Shown here piece after piece: positions 8,678 through 18,385 of a DNA stretch of 64,000 bases. A program made the position numbers and the translations under genes. The stretch is taken from assembly GCF_014837105.1 (NCBI RefSeq), contig NZ_JACSPO010000001.1, positions 873,662 to 937,661 on the forward strand, read 5' to 3'. Source of the stretch: Oceanitalea stevensii. GTDB taxonomy: Bacteria; Actinomycetota; Actinomycetes; Actinomycetales; Actinomycetaceae. The notes below the pieces were generated by a model, which was given only the letters and a program-made list of their open reading frames with translations, was not told the DNA's origin and ran no database searches. Within the stretch, counting starts at the first letter, position 1. Every line of letters starts with the position of its first letter.

Positions 8678-8712
8678 GTGACGGCCCGGCCGCGGGTGGG
8701 CCGGGCCGTCAC
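8678..8712 (-). terminator. hairpin between bmp gene and ATPase gene (attenuator)
   Basis: Perfect 14-bp arms GTGACGGCCCGGCC (8678-8691) and GGCCGGGCCGTCAC (8699-8712) with a 7-nt loop. It begins 14 bases past the binding-protein stop. Its position inside the presumed operon suggests partial termination, which would leave the binding protein in excess over the membrane components. Confidence 0.65.
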
Positions 8713-8725
8713 TGTGCGTGGTGGA

Positions 8726-9850
8726 TCAGGGAGCGTTGACGGTCTCGACGGCGAGCTCGCCCGAGATGATCTGCTCCTGGAGGGCCTCGACCTGGTCGAG
8801 GAGCTCCTGCGGGATGTCCGCGCTGCCGGTGGCGAGGCTGACACCGCCGTTGGCGAGGTCACCGATGTAGGGCTCGCCGGTGAAGCTGCCCTCGAGGCCG
8901 GCCTTGATGGTCTCGAAGACGCCCGCCCCGATCTCCTTGACGACGGAGGCGAGGACGATGTCGGCGTAGTCGGTGGAGGCGGTCCAGTCGGAGTCGACAC
9001 CGACGACCCACACGTTGCCGGCGCTCTCGGCGGCGGCGGCCGCACCCAGGCCGACGGGGCCGGCGACCGGCATGATGACGTCGGCGCCCTGGGCGATGAA
9101 CTGCTCGGTCAGCGCCTGGCCCTGGCCCTGGTCCTCGAAGCCGCCGGAGAAGGTGCCGTCCTGCGCCTCCTTGTCCCAGCCGAGGACCTGGACGTCGCCG
9201 TCGTTGTCCTCGTTGAACTTCGCGACGCCGTCGACGAAGCCGTCCATGAAGATGTTGACGGAGGGGATCGGCAGGCCACCGAAGGTCGCGACCGTGCCGG
9301 TCTCGCTCATGCCCGCGGCGACGTAGCCCGCGAGGTAGGCGGCCTCGGCCGTGTTGAAGATGATGGGCGCGGCGTTGGGCAGCTCGACCGGCACCGGGGC
9401 GGCGTCTGCGCCCTCACCCGGGTTGGAGAACGTCGCGTCGACGAGGCCGAAGTTGACGTCCGTGTTGCCCTCGGCGGCCGCCTGGATCGGGTCCTCGAGG
9501 AGGAAGCCGACACCGATGGTCATGTCGCAGCCCTGCTGCACCATGGAGTCGACGTTCGGGCCGAAGTCGGCGTCCGACTGCGACTCGGCGTCGTTGAGCT
9601 GGATCCCAAGCTCCTCCTGGGCGCGCATGCCGCCCTCCATGGCCGACTGGTTGAAGGACTGGTCCTCCCAGCCGCCCTGGTCGGAGATGAGGCAGGCGAG
9701 GTAGTCGACCTCCTCGGCGGACCCGGTGGTCGCCTCGGTGGTGGCCTCGCCGGCGGGCTCGGTGCTGTCGTCCTCCGGCGCGTCACCGCACGCCGCGAGT
9801 GCCAGCGTGGCGACGGCCGCGAGAGCGGTCGCGTAGATCGTCTTCTTCAC
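8726..9850 (-). CDS. BMP family nucleoside-binding lipoprotein
   Basis: Extracellular substrate-binding lipoprotein of the BMP/PnrA (Med) family. A lipobox LAAC places the lipidated Cys at residue 21, followed by a Thr/Glu-rich linker to about residue 48 and then the binding domain. GxxGxxDxSFN-type features of the family appear as QGGWEDQSFNQSAMEG, with GVDSDW near residue 285. Length 374. The GTG start is preceded by AGGAG. It is the first gene of the nucleoside import block. The ligand (purine or pyrimidine nucleoside) is inferred from context. Confidence 0.93.
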   Translation of the reverse strand: MKKTIYATALAAVATLALAACGDAPEDDSTEPAGEATTEATTGSAEEVDYLACLISDQGGWEDQSFNQSAMEGGMRAQEELGIQLNDAESQSDADFGPNVDSMVQQGCDMTIGVGFLLEDPIQAAAEGNTDVNFGLVDATFSNPGEGADAAPVPVELPNAAPIIFNTAEAAYLAGYVAAGMSETGTVATFGGLPIPSVNIFMDGFVDGVAKFNEDNDGDVQVLGWDKEAQDGTFSGGFEDQGQGQALTEQFIAQGADVIMPVAGPVGLGAAAAAESAGNVWVVGVDSDWTASTDYADIVLASVVKEIGAGVFETIKAGLEGSFTGEPYIGDLANGGVSLATGSADIPQELLDQVEALQEQIISGELAVETVNAP

Positions 9851-9976
9851 GCTTGTCTCCTGGGGATGGTTGAGGCCGGTGGTCGGCGGGACGATGGAGG
9901 CGTCCCACCGTGACCTATCGGCTGCGTACGGCCGACTGTAAGCCTCCGCGGCCGCGAGATTGGCCGCATGGTGAGA

Positions 9977-10000
9977 TTTGTCTATGTTCTGTTACACAAA
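9977..10000. promoter_or_regulatory. AT-rich inverted repeat upstream of the nucleoside block
   Basis: TTTGTCTA (9977-9984) and TACACAAA (9993-10000) are 7/8 complementary around 8 nt, in the only AT-rich patch of the region upstream of the binding-protein gene. It looks like an operator for a nucleoside-responsive repressor, but no such regulator gene is in the window. A TACAGT hexamer at 9935-9940 (minus) is a possible -10. Confidence 0.4.
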
Positions 10001-10005
10001 CGTTG

Positions 10006-11292
10006 CTATCGCGCGCGCACGGCCGCCGGCCCGCGGCCGGACAGGACGGGCGCCCCGCCCCGGGAGCCGGGCCGGGGCTGCGCCGCGACGCGCGGCTCGT
10101 AGCCGGCGCGCTGCGCGGTGCGGGCCAGCACCCGTGCCCCGATGCTGATCGCGCGCTCGTCCACGACGAGGTCGCCCTGGTGGAGGTCGTGCGCCGCCCC
10201 GCCGGGCGCGCGGGTGCCCAGCCGCACCATCGCCCCGGGCACGCGCGAGAGGTACCAGGCGAAGTCCTCCCCGCCGAGGGACTGCTCGGTGAGCACGACG
10301 GCGTCGTCGGCGACGACCTCCCGGGTGGCGCCGTCGAGCAGCCGCACGCACTGCTCGTCGTTGACGACGGGAGGCATGCCGCGCTGGTGCTTGAGCTCCA
10401 CCTCGACGCCGAGCGGGGACAGCAGGTCCGCGACGACGTCGTCGACGAGCGTGCCGGCACGCTCCCAGGTCTCGACGTCCAGCGAGCGCAGCGTCCCGGT
10501 GACGCTGCCGACCGAGGGGATGGTGTTCGGGGCCCGGCCCGCGTTGACGGCACCCCACGTGAGGTTGGCCCCCGAGCGGGGGTCCAGGCGCCGGTCGAGC
10601 ACGGCGGGCAGCTGGGTGATGATGTGGCCCAGGGCATAGACGACGTCGCCGGTGAGGTGCGGGCGCGAGGTGTGCCCGCCGGCGGACCGGACGGTGACGG
10701 TGACGTTGTCCGAGGCCGCGGTGATCGGGCCGATGCGGGAGCCGATCTTGCCGCAGGCGATCTTCGGCGCGCAGTGCAGGGCGTAGATCTGCTCGACGCC
10801 GTCGAGGACGCCCTGGTCGAGGAGCTCCCTGGCGCCGCTCGGCTGGACCTCCTCGGCGGGCTGGAGGATGAGCCGCACCCCGACGGGCAGCTGCCCCTCC
10901 TCCTGGAGGCGCGCGAGGATGAGGCCGGCCCCGAGGACGGCACTGGCGTGGACGTCGTGGCCGCAGGCGTGCGAGACGCCCTGGCGCTGGGAGCGGAAGG
11001 GCAGCCCGGTGGTCTCGGGCACGGGCAGCGCGTCGATGTCGCCGCGCAGGGCGATCCGCCGTCGGCCCCGCTCGCGCGGGTCGGGGCCGATGTCGCAGAC
11101 CAGCCCGCTGCCCGTGGTGCGGCGCGGGGACAGGCCCGCGGCGGTGAGCCGGTCGAACAGGAGGGTGGTCGTCTCCTGCTCCATCCAGCCCAGCTCGGGG
11201 TTGGCGTGGATCTGGCGCCGGATCGCGACCAGCTCCTCCTCCAGCTCGGCGGCGAGCTCGGCAATTCGGTCAGCCTGCGGGACGTCCTTCAC
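10006..11292 (-). CDS. M20 family amidohydrolase/peptidase
   Basis: Metal-dependent amidohydrolase of the M20D (hippurate/IAA-amino-acid hydrolase) type, 428 residues. It shows the metal-binding motif CGHDVHAS, the carboxylate motif PAEEVQ, and the dimerisation-domain insert with SAGGHTSRPH. The substrate is an N-acyl amino acid or peptide and cannot be specified. The GTG start has no ribosome binding site but a TAGGGT hexamer seven bases upstream. A long low-complexity C-terminal tail rich in Arg/Ala/Pro follows the catalytic fold. In related actinobacteria such genes sit next to nucleoside salvage genes, as here. Confidence 0.88.
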   Translation of the reverse strand: MKDVPQADRIAELAAELEEELVAIRRQIHANPELGWMEQETTTLLFDRLTAAGLSPRRTTGSGLVCDIGPDPRERGRRRIALRGDIDALPVPETTGLPFRSQRQGVSHACGHDVHASAVLGAGLILARLQEEGQLPVGVRLILQPAEEVQPSGARELLDQGVLDGVEQIYALHCAPKIACGKIGSRIGPITAASDNVTVTVRSAGGHTSRPHLTGDVVYALGHIITQLPAVLDRRLDPRSGANLTWGAVNAGRAPNTIPSVGSVTGTLRSLDVETWERAGTLVDDVVADLLSPLGVEVELKHQRGMPPVVNDEQCVRLLDGATREVVADDAVVLTEQSLGGEDFAWYLSRVPGAMVRLGTRAPGGAAHDLHQGDLVVDERAISIGARVLARTAQRAGYEPRVAAQPRPGSRGGAPVLSGRGPAAVRAR

Positions 11293-11299
11293 CCCAGCG

Positions 11300-11305
11300 A
11301 CCCTA
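11300..11305 (-). promoter_or_regulatory. putative -10 element of a leaderless amidohydrolase transcript
   Basis: TAGGGT on the minus strand, seven bases before the GTG start and inside the short gap to manC. No Shine-Dalgarno sequence is present. Confidence 0.4.
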
Positions 11306-11312
11306 GCGCGCC

Positions 11313-12407
11313 TCAGCGGAGAGCGTCGGGCAGGCGGTCCACGACCTCCTTGAGCCGCTGGGCGTGGTCGGTCGTCGTCACGAGGAGCGCGTCGGGCGTG
11401 TCGACGACGACGGCGCCCGGCAGCCCGAGCACCGCGACCAGCCGGCCGGTGGCCGGGACGAGGACGGCGCCGGCGCTGTCGGCGGCCAGCGCGGGGCCCT
11501 CGCCCAGCGTCCGCACGCCGTCGGCTGCGGCCGGGAGCAGCGTCGCGAGGGAGCGCCAGTCCCCGACGTCGTCCCAGCCGAGCTCCGCGGGGACGACCGC
11601 CACGCCGCCGTCGGCGGCGACGGGCTCGGCGACGGCGTGGTCGATGGCGATCCGGGTGAGGCGCGGCCACTCTCGGGCGAGGACCTCCGCCCGGTCCGGC
11701 CCGTCCCAGGCGCGGGCGATCGCGAGGAGGCCGTCGTGCAGCGGGGGCTGGAGCCGGCGCAGGTGCTCGAGCAGCACCTCGGCGCGGACGACGAACATGC
11801 CCGCGTTCCACCGGTACCGGCCGGTGCCCAGGTACGCGGCGGCCGTCCCGGCGTCGGGCTTCTCGGCGAAGGAGGCGACGTGGAGCGCGGTGGGGGCGCC
11901 CTCGACCCCGAGGGGCGCGCCGGACTCGACGTAGCCGAAGGCGGTCGAGGGGTGGTCGGCCTCCACCCCGATCGTCACGACGTACCCGGCGCGGGCCGCC
12001 GCGACCGCCTCGCGGACGGCGGCGGCGAAGGCCTCGGGCCGGCGCACGACGTGGTCGGCGGCGAAGGAGCCGACGACGACGTCGCCGTGCCGCTCGCGCA
12101 GGAGGGCGGCCGCGAGCCCGATGGCGGCCATCGAGTCCCGGCCCGAGGGCTCGGTGAGGAGCGCGTGCCCGGCGAGCTCCGGGAGCTGCTCGCGCACCGC
12201 GGCCGCGTGCGCCTCGCCCGTGACGACCGTGACGCCGTCGGCCAGGGGCGCGAGCCGGTCCCAGGTGCCCTGGAGGAGCGTGCGCCCGCTGCCGGTGAGG
12301 TCGAGGAGGAACTTGGGGTGCGCGCGGCGTGAGAGCGGCCACAGGCGGGTGCCGGCACCGCCGGCGGGCACGACGGCGTGGAAGCCGGGGATCGGGCGGG
12401 GACTCAT
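11313..12407 (-). CDS. manC: mannose-1-phosphate guanylyltransferase
   Basis: Makes GDP-mannose from mannose-1-phosphate and GTP for mannosylated glycans. The nucleotidyltransferase signature AGGAGTRLWPLSR is near the N-terminus, followed by HPKF, FAEKPD and WNAGMF. The 364-residue single-domain form lacks the isomerase half of bifunctional ManC/AlgA. The ATG at 12407 is chosen over upstream in-frame codons because the conserved fold begins ten residues later and a TACGCT hexamer lies six bases upstream, predicting a leaderless mRNA. Confidence 0.92.
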   Translation of the reverse strand: MSPRPIPGFHAVVPAGGAGTRLWPLSRRAHPKFLLDLTGSGRTLLQGTWDRLAPLADGVTVVTGEAHAAAVREQLPELAGHALLTEPSGRDSMAAIGLAAALLRERHGDVVVGSFAADHVVRRPEAFAAAVREAVAAARAGYVVTIGVEADHPSTAFGYVESGAPLGVEGAPTALHVASFAEKPDAGTAAAYLGTGRYRWNAGMFVVRAEVLLEHLRRLQPPLHDGLLAIARAWDGPDRAEVLAREWPRLTRIAIDHAVAEPVAADGGVAVVPAELGWDDVGDWRSLATLLPAAADGVRTLGEGPALAADSAGAVLVPATGRLVAVLGLPGAVVVDTPDALLVTTTDHAQRLKEVVDRLPDALR

Positions 12408-12413
12408 GCCGTC

Positions 12414-12419
12414 AGCGTA
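12414..12419 (-). promoter_or_regulatory. putative -10 element of a leaderless manC transcript
   Basis: TACGCT on the minus strand, six bases before the manC ATG, with no ribosome binding site between. Confidence 0.45.
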
Positions 12420-12498
12420 GACAGCGGGGACGTCCTCCCTGCCGGACGCCGGTGCCCGGGTCCCGGGCCCATGGTCCCGAGAATGTCCACGACGTGGA

Positions 12499-12504
12499 TA
12501 CCAT
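12499..12504 (+). promoter_or_regulatory. putative -10 element of a leaderless sdhC transcript
   Basis: TACCAT, six bases before the sdhC GTG at 12511, so the mRNA would begin at the start codon. Just upstream is the small palindrome TCCACGACGTGGA (12485-12497), which may be an operator for the sdh operon. Confidence 0.5.
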
Positions 12505-12510
12505 GCTCGT

Positions 12511-13203
12511 GTGTCCACCACTCATACTGCAGCGCGGCAGGTCAAGGGCCGCCGTACGTCGGTCGCTCTCAAGCTCGTCATGGCCGTCACCGGCGTCATC
12601 TTCCTGCTCTTCGTGCTGGCCCACATGTACGGCAACCTCAAGGCCCTGTCCGGCCAGCAGGCCTTCGACGACTACGCCCACCACCTGCGGGTGCTCGGCG
12701 AGCCGATGCTGCCGGAGTCCGGCTTCCTGTGGGTCATGCGTCTGGGCCTCATCGTCAGCCTCGTGCTGCACGTGTGGTCCGCGACCGTGCTCACGCGGCG
12801 CAAGCGCGCGGCCCGCACGCAGAAGTACGTGATGAAGAAGTCGGTGTCCTCGAGCCTGTCCTCGCGGACGATGATGTGGGGCGGGCTGGCCCTGCTCCTG
12901 TTCATCGTCTTCCACATCCTGCAGTTCACGACCCTGACGATCGAGGTCGGCGGCTCCTTCGACAGCCCCTACGACCGTCTCGTCGCCGCCTTCGAGACGT
13001 GGTGGCTCGTGGCCATCTACGTCGTCGCGATGATCGCGCTCGGCATGCACCTGCGCCACGGCATCTTCAGCGCCGTGCAGACCCTCGGCTGGTCGAACCG
13101 CACCCGCCAGCCGAAGATCAAGGCAGCGGCCCTGGCCGTCGCGATCCTCGTCGTCGTCGGCTTCCTCGTCCCGCCGCTCGCCATCGCCTTCGGGCTCGTC
13201 TAG
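12511..13203 (+). CDS. sdhC: succinate dehydrogenase cytochrome b subunit
   Basis: Membrane anchor of a type B succinate dehydrogenase/fumarate reductase. The 230 residues form five hydrophobic helices carrying conserved His residues (for example HMYGN, LHVWSA, FHILQF and MHLRHG) for two haems b and menaquinone. No SdhD gene follows, so this is the fused three-gene sdhCAB arrangement. The GTG has no ribosome binding site and a -10 hexamer six bases upstream. It passes electrons from SdhB to menaquinone. Confidence 0.93.
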   Translation: MSTTHTAARQVKGRRTSVALKLVMAVTGVIFLLFVLAHMYGNLKALSGQQAFDDYAHHLRVLGEPMLPESGFLWVMRLGLIVSLVLHVWSATVLTRRKRAARTQKYVMKKSVSSSLSSRTMMWGGLALLLFIVFHILQFTTLTIEVGGSFDSPYDRLVAAFETWWLVAIYVVAMIALGMHLRHGIFSAVQTLGWSNRTRQPKIKAAALAVAILVVVGFLVPPLAIAFGLV

Positions 13204-13224
13204 ACCCGCGGAGTAGTGCATCCC

Positions 13225-15194
<1,970 letters not shown>

Positions 15195-15198
<4 letters not shown>

Positions 15199-15938
15199 GA
15201 ATCACCCTCAAGGTCTGGCGTCAGGCCAACGCCGCCACCCGCGGTCGGATGGTCGACTACACGCTCGACGACGTCTCCGAGGACATGTCCTTCCTCGAGA
15301 TGCTCGACGTCCTCAACGAGCAGCTCATCGGCCAGGGCGAGGAGCCGGTGGCCTTCGACCACGACTGCCGCGAGGGCATCTGCGGCATGTGCGGCCTCAT
15401 GATCGACGGCGTCGCGCACGGGCCCGAGGTCACCACGGTCTGCCAGCTCCACATGCGCTCCTTCAAGGACGGCGACACGATCACCGTCGAGCCGTGGCGC
15501 GCGGACCCCTTCCCCGTCATCAAGGACCTCGTCGTCGACCGCTCGGCCTTCGACCGGATCATCCAGGCCGGCGGCTTCATCTCCGCCAACACCGGCGCGG
15601 CCCCGGACGCCCACGCGACCCCGGTGCCCAAGGCCGACGCCGACGCCGCCTTCGAGGCGGCCGCCTGCATCAGCTGCGGCGCCTGCGTCGCGGCCTGCCC
15701 CAACGGCTCCTCGATGCTCTTCACCGCCGCCAAGGTCACGCACCTCGGCAAGCTGCCCCAGGGCCAGCCGGAGCGGCTCGGGCGCGTGGTGTCGATGGTC
15801 GCCCAGCAGGACGCCGAGGGCTTCGGCGGCTGCACGAACATCGGCGAGTGCGCGTCCGTGTGCCCCAAGGGCATCCCGCTGGACACGATCAACCAGCTGA
15901 ACTTCGACCTGCGGACCGCCCTGCGCCACGGCGCCTGA
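15195..15938 (+). CDS. sdhB: succinate dehydrogenase iron-sulfur subunit
   Basis: Electron-transfer subunit, 247 residues. Cys motifs for the three clusters are visible: 2Fe-2[11 protein letters not shown], 4Fe-4[14 protein letters not shown], and 3Fe-4[18 protein letters not shown]. The GTG overlaps the sdhA stop as GTGA. It is the last gene of the operon, and a long palindrome lies 20 bases after the stop. Confidence 0.96.
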
Positions 15939-15958
15939 CCCCGGCCCCACCTCTCCCA

Positions 15959-16030
15959 GCCGAGTACGCACGGACGGTCACCAGCGGCGCCTTGCGGCGC
16001 CGGCTGCGTGACCGTTCGTGCGTACTCGGC
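15959..16030. terminator. long bidirectional hairpin between sdhB and yihY-like gene
   Basis: A 72-base near-perfect palindrome between convergent genes. The outer arms start GCCGAGTACGCACG (15959 on) and mirror to the end at 16030 with one mismatch. An inner GGCGCC/GGCGCC helix encloses a TTGC loop. Probable terminator for both genes. Confidence 0.7.
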
Positions 16031-16032
16031 GC

Positions 16033-17325
16033 TCAGGGCTCCCGGTGGCGGGTCTCGCCGCGCGCCTTGCGGCGTCGCGCGGAGCGGTCGGCGTAGGCGT
16101 CCTTCGTCTCGTGGCGCCGCCCCAGGCGCCGGCGGTTCCACTCGCGCACCCGCCCCACGAGGCCGCCCCAGTACGCCTCCCGGGCGCGGGCCTCCACGGC
16201 CATCCGCTCGTTCCACCCGTCCTGCTCGTCCTCCGCGTGGCGCTGCGCGAGCACCTCCTCGCCCTCCTCCCCGAGGTGCTCGAGGTCGGCGACGAGGGCC
16301 TCCTCCCGGAGCTTCTCGGGCGCCTGCACCGTCCCCGTCGTCGCCTCGTAGTCCCAGGTGAGGGTGCGTGGCACCGAGAGGGTGACGTAGTTGGGGTGCT
16401 CGTCGAAGTTCGTCGCGCCCGGCTCGTCCGGCTTGGGCGGGGCCGGCGGGTTGGCGGTCCACGCGGCGATCATCAGGGTGACGCGGGCAAGGAGGTTGAC
16501 CCACAGCAGCAGGGTGATGAGGGCGGCGGCCGTGGCGAGCAGCGGGTTGTCGGGACCGCCGACGAGCGTGGTCCCGAAGAGCCGGAGCACCGTGGAGGCC
16601 ACCGCCCCGAGCAGGGCGCCGACGAGGAGGTCGCGGCGGGGCACGTGCACCCCCGCGAGCACCCGGAAGAGCAGGACGTACACTGCGCCGTCCACGAGGA
16701 GGGCGACGACGTAGCCGAGGACGCGCAGCGCGACGGCGGCGAAGGTGCCCTCGATCCCCACGGTGTCGAGCAGCCACTGCCCGGCCACACCGGCGGCGAT
16801 GCCGAGCGCCGCCGTCGTCACGACCGCCAGGGCGAGGATGAGGAAGCCGCCGAGGTCGCGCACCCGGGTGAGGACGGGGCTCTCCTTGGGCGCGACGATG
16901 CCGAACATCATCCGGATCGAACGCTTGAGGGCGCCCATGACGGAGATCGCCGTCCACAGCAGCACGCCGACGGCGGCGATGCTCGCGGGGTTGAGCGCCG
17001 TCTCGAGCACGAGGGAGTCCGGGTTGATCATCCCGCCGTTGCTGCCCGTGTCGATGATGCCGGGCAGGGCGTCGTCCACGCTCTGGAGGACCGTCTCGCG
17101 CAGCTCGGCGTTGTTGCCGAGCACCGTCATGAAGACCGTGTAGCCGATGGTGAGCGCCGCGAAGATCGAGAAGAGCGCGGAGTAGGTGATGCCACCGGCG
17201 AGCAGGCCGCCGTTCGCCTTGGCGTACCGGGCCAGCCCGCGGCCGGGCCGCGAGTGCTCCCAGCGCGCCATGAGCGCGGTGAGGCGCTCCCCCAACGACG
17301 GCCGGCCCTCGGCAGCGGTGCTCAT
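16033..17325 (-). CDS. YihY/virulence factor BrkB family membrane protein
   Basis: Integral membrane protein with six to seven hydrophobic segments and the family start LAxYAKANGGLLAGGITYSALF. Members of the family have also been annotated, wrongly, as ribonuclease BN. A C-terminal charged cytoplasmic tail of about 110 residues follows residue 320. Function in the family is unclear. The ATG at 17325 is chosen over 17355 because family similarity begins there. A TAGGCT hexamer ends eight bases before it and no ribosome binding site is seen. Confidence 0.88.
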   Translation of the reverse strand: MSTAAEGRPSLGERLTALMARWEHSRPGRGLARYAKANGGLLAGGITYSALFSIFAALTIGYTVFMTVLGNNAELRETVLQSVDDALPGIIDTGSNGGMINPDSLVLETALNPASIAAVGVLLWTAISVMGALKRSIRMMFGIVAPKESPVLTRVRDLGGFLILALAVVTTAALGIAAGVAGQWLLDTVGIEGTFAAVALRVLGYVVALLVDGAVYVLLFRVLAGVHVPRRDLLVGALLGAVASTVLRLFGTTLVGGPDNPLLATAAALITLLLWVNLLARVTLMIAAWTANPPAPPKPDEPGATNFDEHPNYVTLSVPRTLTWDYEATTGTVQAPEKLREEALVADLEHLGEEGEEVLAQRHAEDEQDGWNERMAVEARAREAYWGGLVGRVREWNRRRLGRRHETKDAYADRSARRRKARGETRHREP

Positions 17326-17333
17326 GGCCGGCA

Positions 17334-17339
17334 AGCCTA
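17334..17339 (-). promoter_or_regulatory. putative -10 element of the yihY-like gene
   Basis: TAGGCT on the minus strand, eight bases before the ATG, predicting a leader of only one or two bases. Confidence 0.35.
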
Positions 17340-17407
17340 GGGACGAAGCCCCCACCCGGCATCAGCAGGCCCCCGGAGGGCGCCCTGCGCGGGCGTGACA
17401 CCTCACC

Positions 17408-17470
17408 GTGCGCCCGCTGGGCCACCGTGCTGCCCGCCGACCGGCAGCACGGTGCCCCCACCGGGCGCAC
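17408..17470. repeat. nested palindrome in a divergent intergenic region
   Basis: Outer arms GTGCGCCCG (17408-17416) and CGGGCGCAC (17462-17470) enclose inner arms CACCGTGCTGCC and GGCAGCACGGTG. It lies between two divergently transcribed genes, so it is not an ordinary gene-end terminator. It could insulate the two promoters or act as an early terminator of antisense transcripts. Confidence 0.5.
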
Positions 17471-17507
17471 ACCGAGAACTGGCGCAGGTCGCCGCCCCCT
17501 CAGCTGA

Positions 17508-17545
17508 TCGGTCATGTTCGGTTATGGGGCATTTTCTGGCACACT
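17508..17545 (+). promoter_or_regulatory. candidate operator and promoter of the deoR-galTK operon
   Basis: A tandem repeat TCGGTCATGT / TCGGTTATGG (17508-17527, 8 of 10 identical) overlaps a weak -35, TTCGGT. The -10 CACACT (17540-17545) lies six bases before the regulator ATG. Operator placement on the -35 would allow autorepression by the DeoR-type product. Inference from sequence only. Confidence 0.45.
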
Positions 17546-17551
17546 GGACGC

Positions 17552-18385
17552 ATGGACACCGAGCGTCCCGAGGCGCCACCCCTGCTCGCCCGGCAACGTC
17601 AGCAGCAGATCCTGGCCGCGGTCAACCAGCACGGGGGCGTGCGCGTCGCCGAGATGGTCGACCAGCTCGGCGTCTCGGAGATGACGATCCGCCGCGACAT
17701 CACCAGCCTCGTCCGGCGCGGGCTCGTCGCCCGGGTCCACGGCGGCGCCGTCGCCCCCAGCCGCTCCGCCCAGGAGCCGGCCTTCGCCCTCAAGGTGGGC
17801 CAGCACCAGACCGAGAAGGCCCGCATCGGCGCGCTCGCCGCCTCGCGGGTCGAGGCGGGGGACGCCGTCGCGCTCTCCGCGGGGACGACGACCCTCGCCG
17901 TCGCCCGTGCCCTCACGGCCCTGCCCCACTTCGCCACGCTCACCGTCATCACCAACTCCCTGCCCGCCGCCGACGTCCTCCACCAGGCGGCCATGCAGGC
18001 ACGGGAGGCGGGCCGCCCCGCCCCGACCGTCGTCCTCACCGGCGGCGAGCGCACGCCCTCGGACGCCCTCGTCGGGCCGGCCACCGCCGACTACCTGCGC
18101 GACGTGCGCGTCGACTGGGTGTTCCTCGGTGCGCACGGCTTCGACCCCACCCTCGGCCTCATGACGCCCAACCTCCAGGAGGCGTCGACGAACTCGGCGC
18201 TCCTCGCGACCGGCCGCAGCGCCGTCGCCGTCCTGGACTCGAGCAAGTGGGGCGTGCGCGGACTCCGCACCTTCTGCCGGGCGGAGGACCTCGCCGCCCT
18301 GGTCACCGACGCCCAGCCGGACGAGGAGACCCTCGCCGCGGCCGCCACGCACGACTTCTCCCTGGAGATCGCCTCCCATGACTGA
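17552..18385 (+). CDS. DeoR family transcriptional regulator
   Basis: A 277-residue regulator. The N-terminal winged helix-turn-helix has the family pattern LGVSEMTIRRDITSLVRRGLVARVHGGA (about residues 40-67). A DeoRC sugar-phosphate sensor domain follows, with SAGTTTLAVARAL and VFLGAHGFDPTLGLMT. It overlaps galT by eight bases and so probably controls the Leloir pathway genes, responding to a galactose-derived phosphate. The ATG is predicted leaderless. An upstream in-frame extension is rejected because it is not family-like. Confidence 0.92.
   Translation: MDTERPEAPPLLARQRQQQILAAVNQHGGVRVAEMVDQLGVSEMTIRRDITSLVRRGLVARVHGGAVAPSRSAQEPAFALKVGQHQTEKARIGALAASRVEAGDAVALSAGTTTLAVARALTALPHFATLTVITNSLPAADVLHQAAMQAREAGRPAPTVVLTGGERTPSDALVGPATADYLRDVRVDWVFLGAHGFDPTLGLMTPNLQEASTNSALLATGRSAVAVLDSSKWGVRGLRTFCRAEDLAALVTDAQPDEETLAAAATHDFSLEIASHD

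Noticed and set aside
9977-10000. A CRP/GlxR site (TGTGA-N6-TCACA)
   Set aside because: The arms TTTGTCTA and TACACAAA do not match the consensus half-sites.
16033-17325. Ribonuclease BN
   Set aside because: The YihY family was once named this, but it is a membrane protein unrelated to the true RNase BN/Z.
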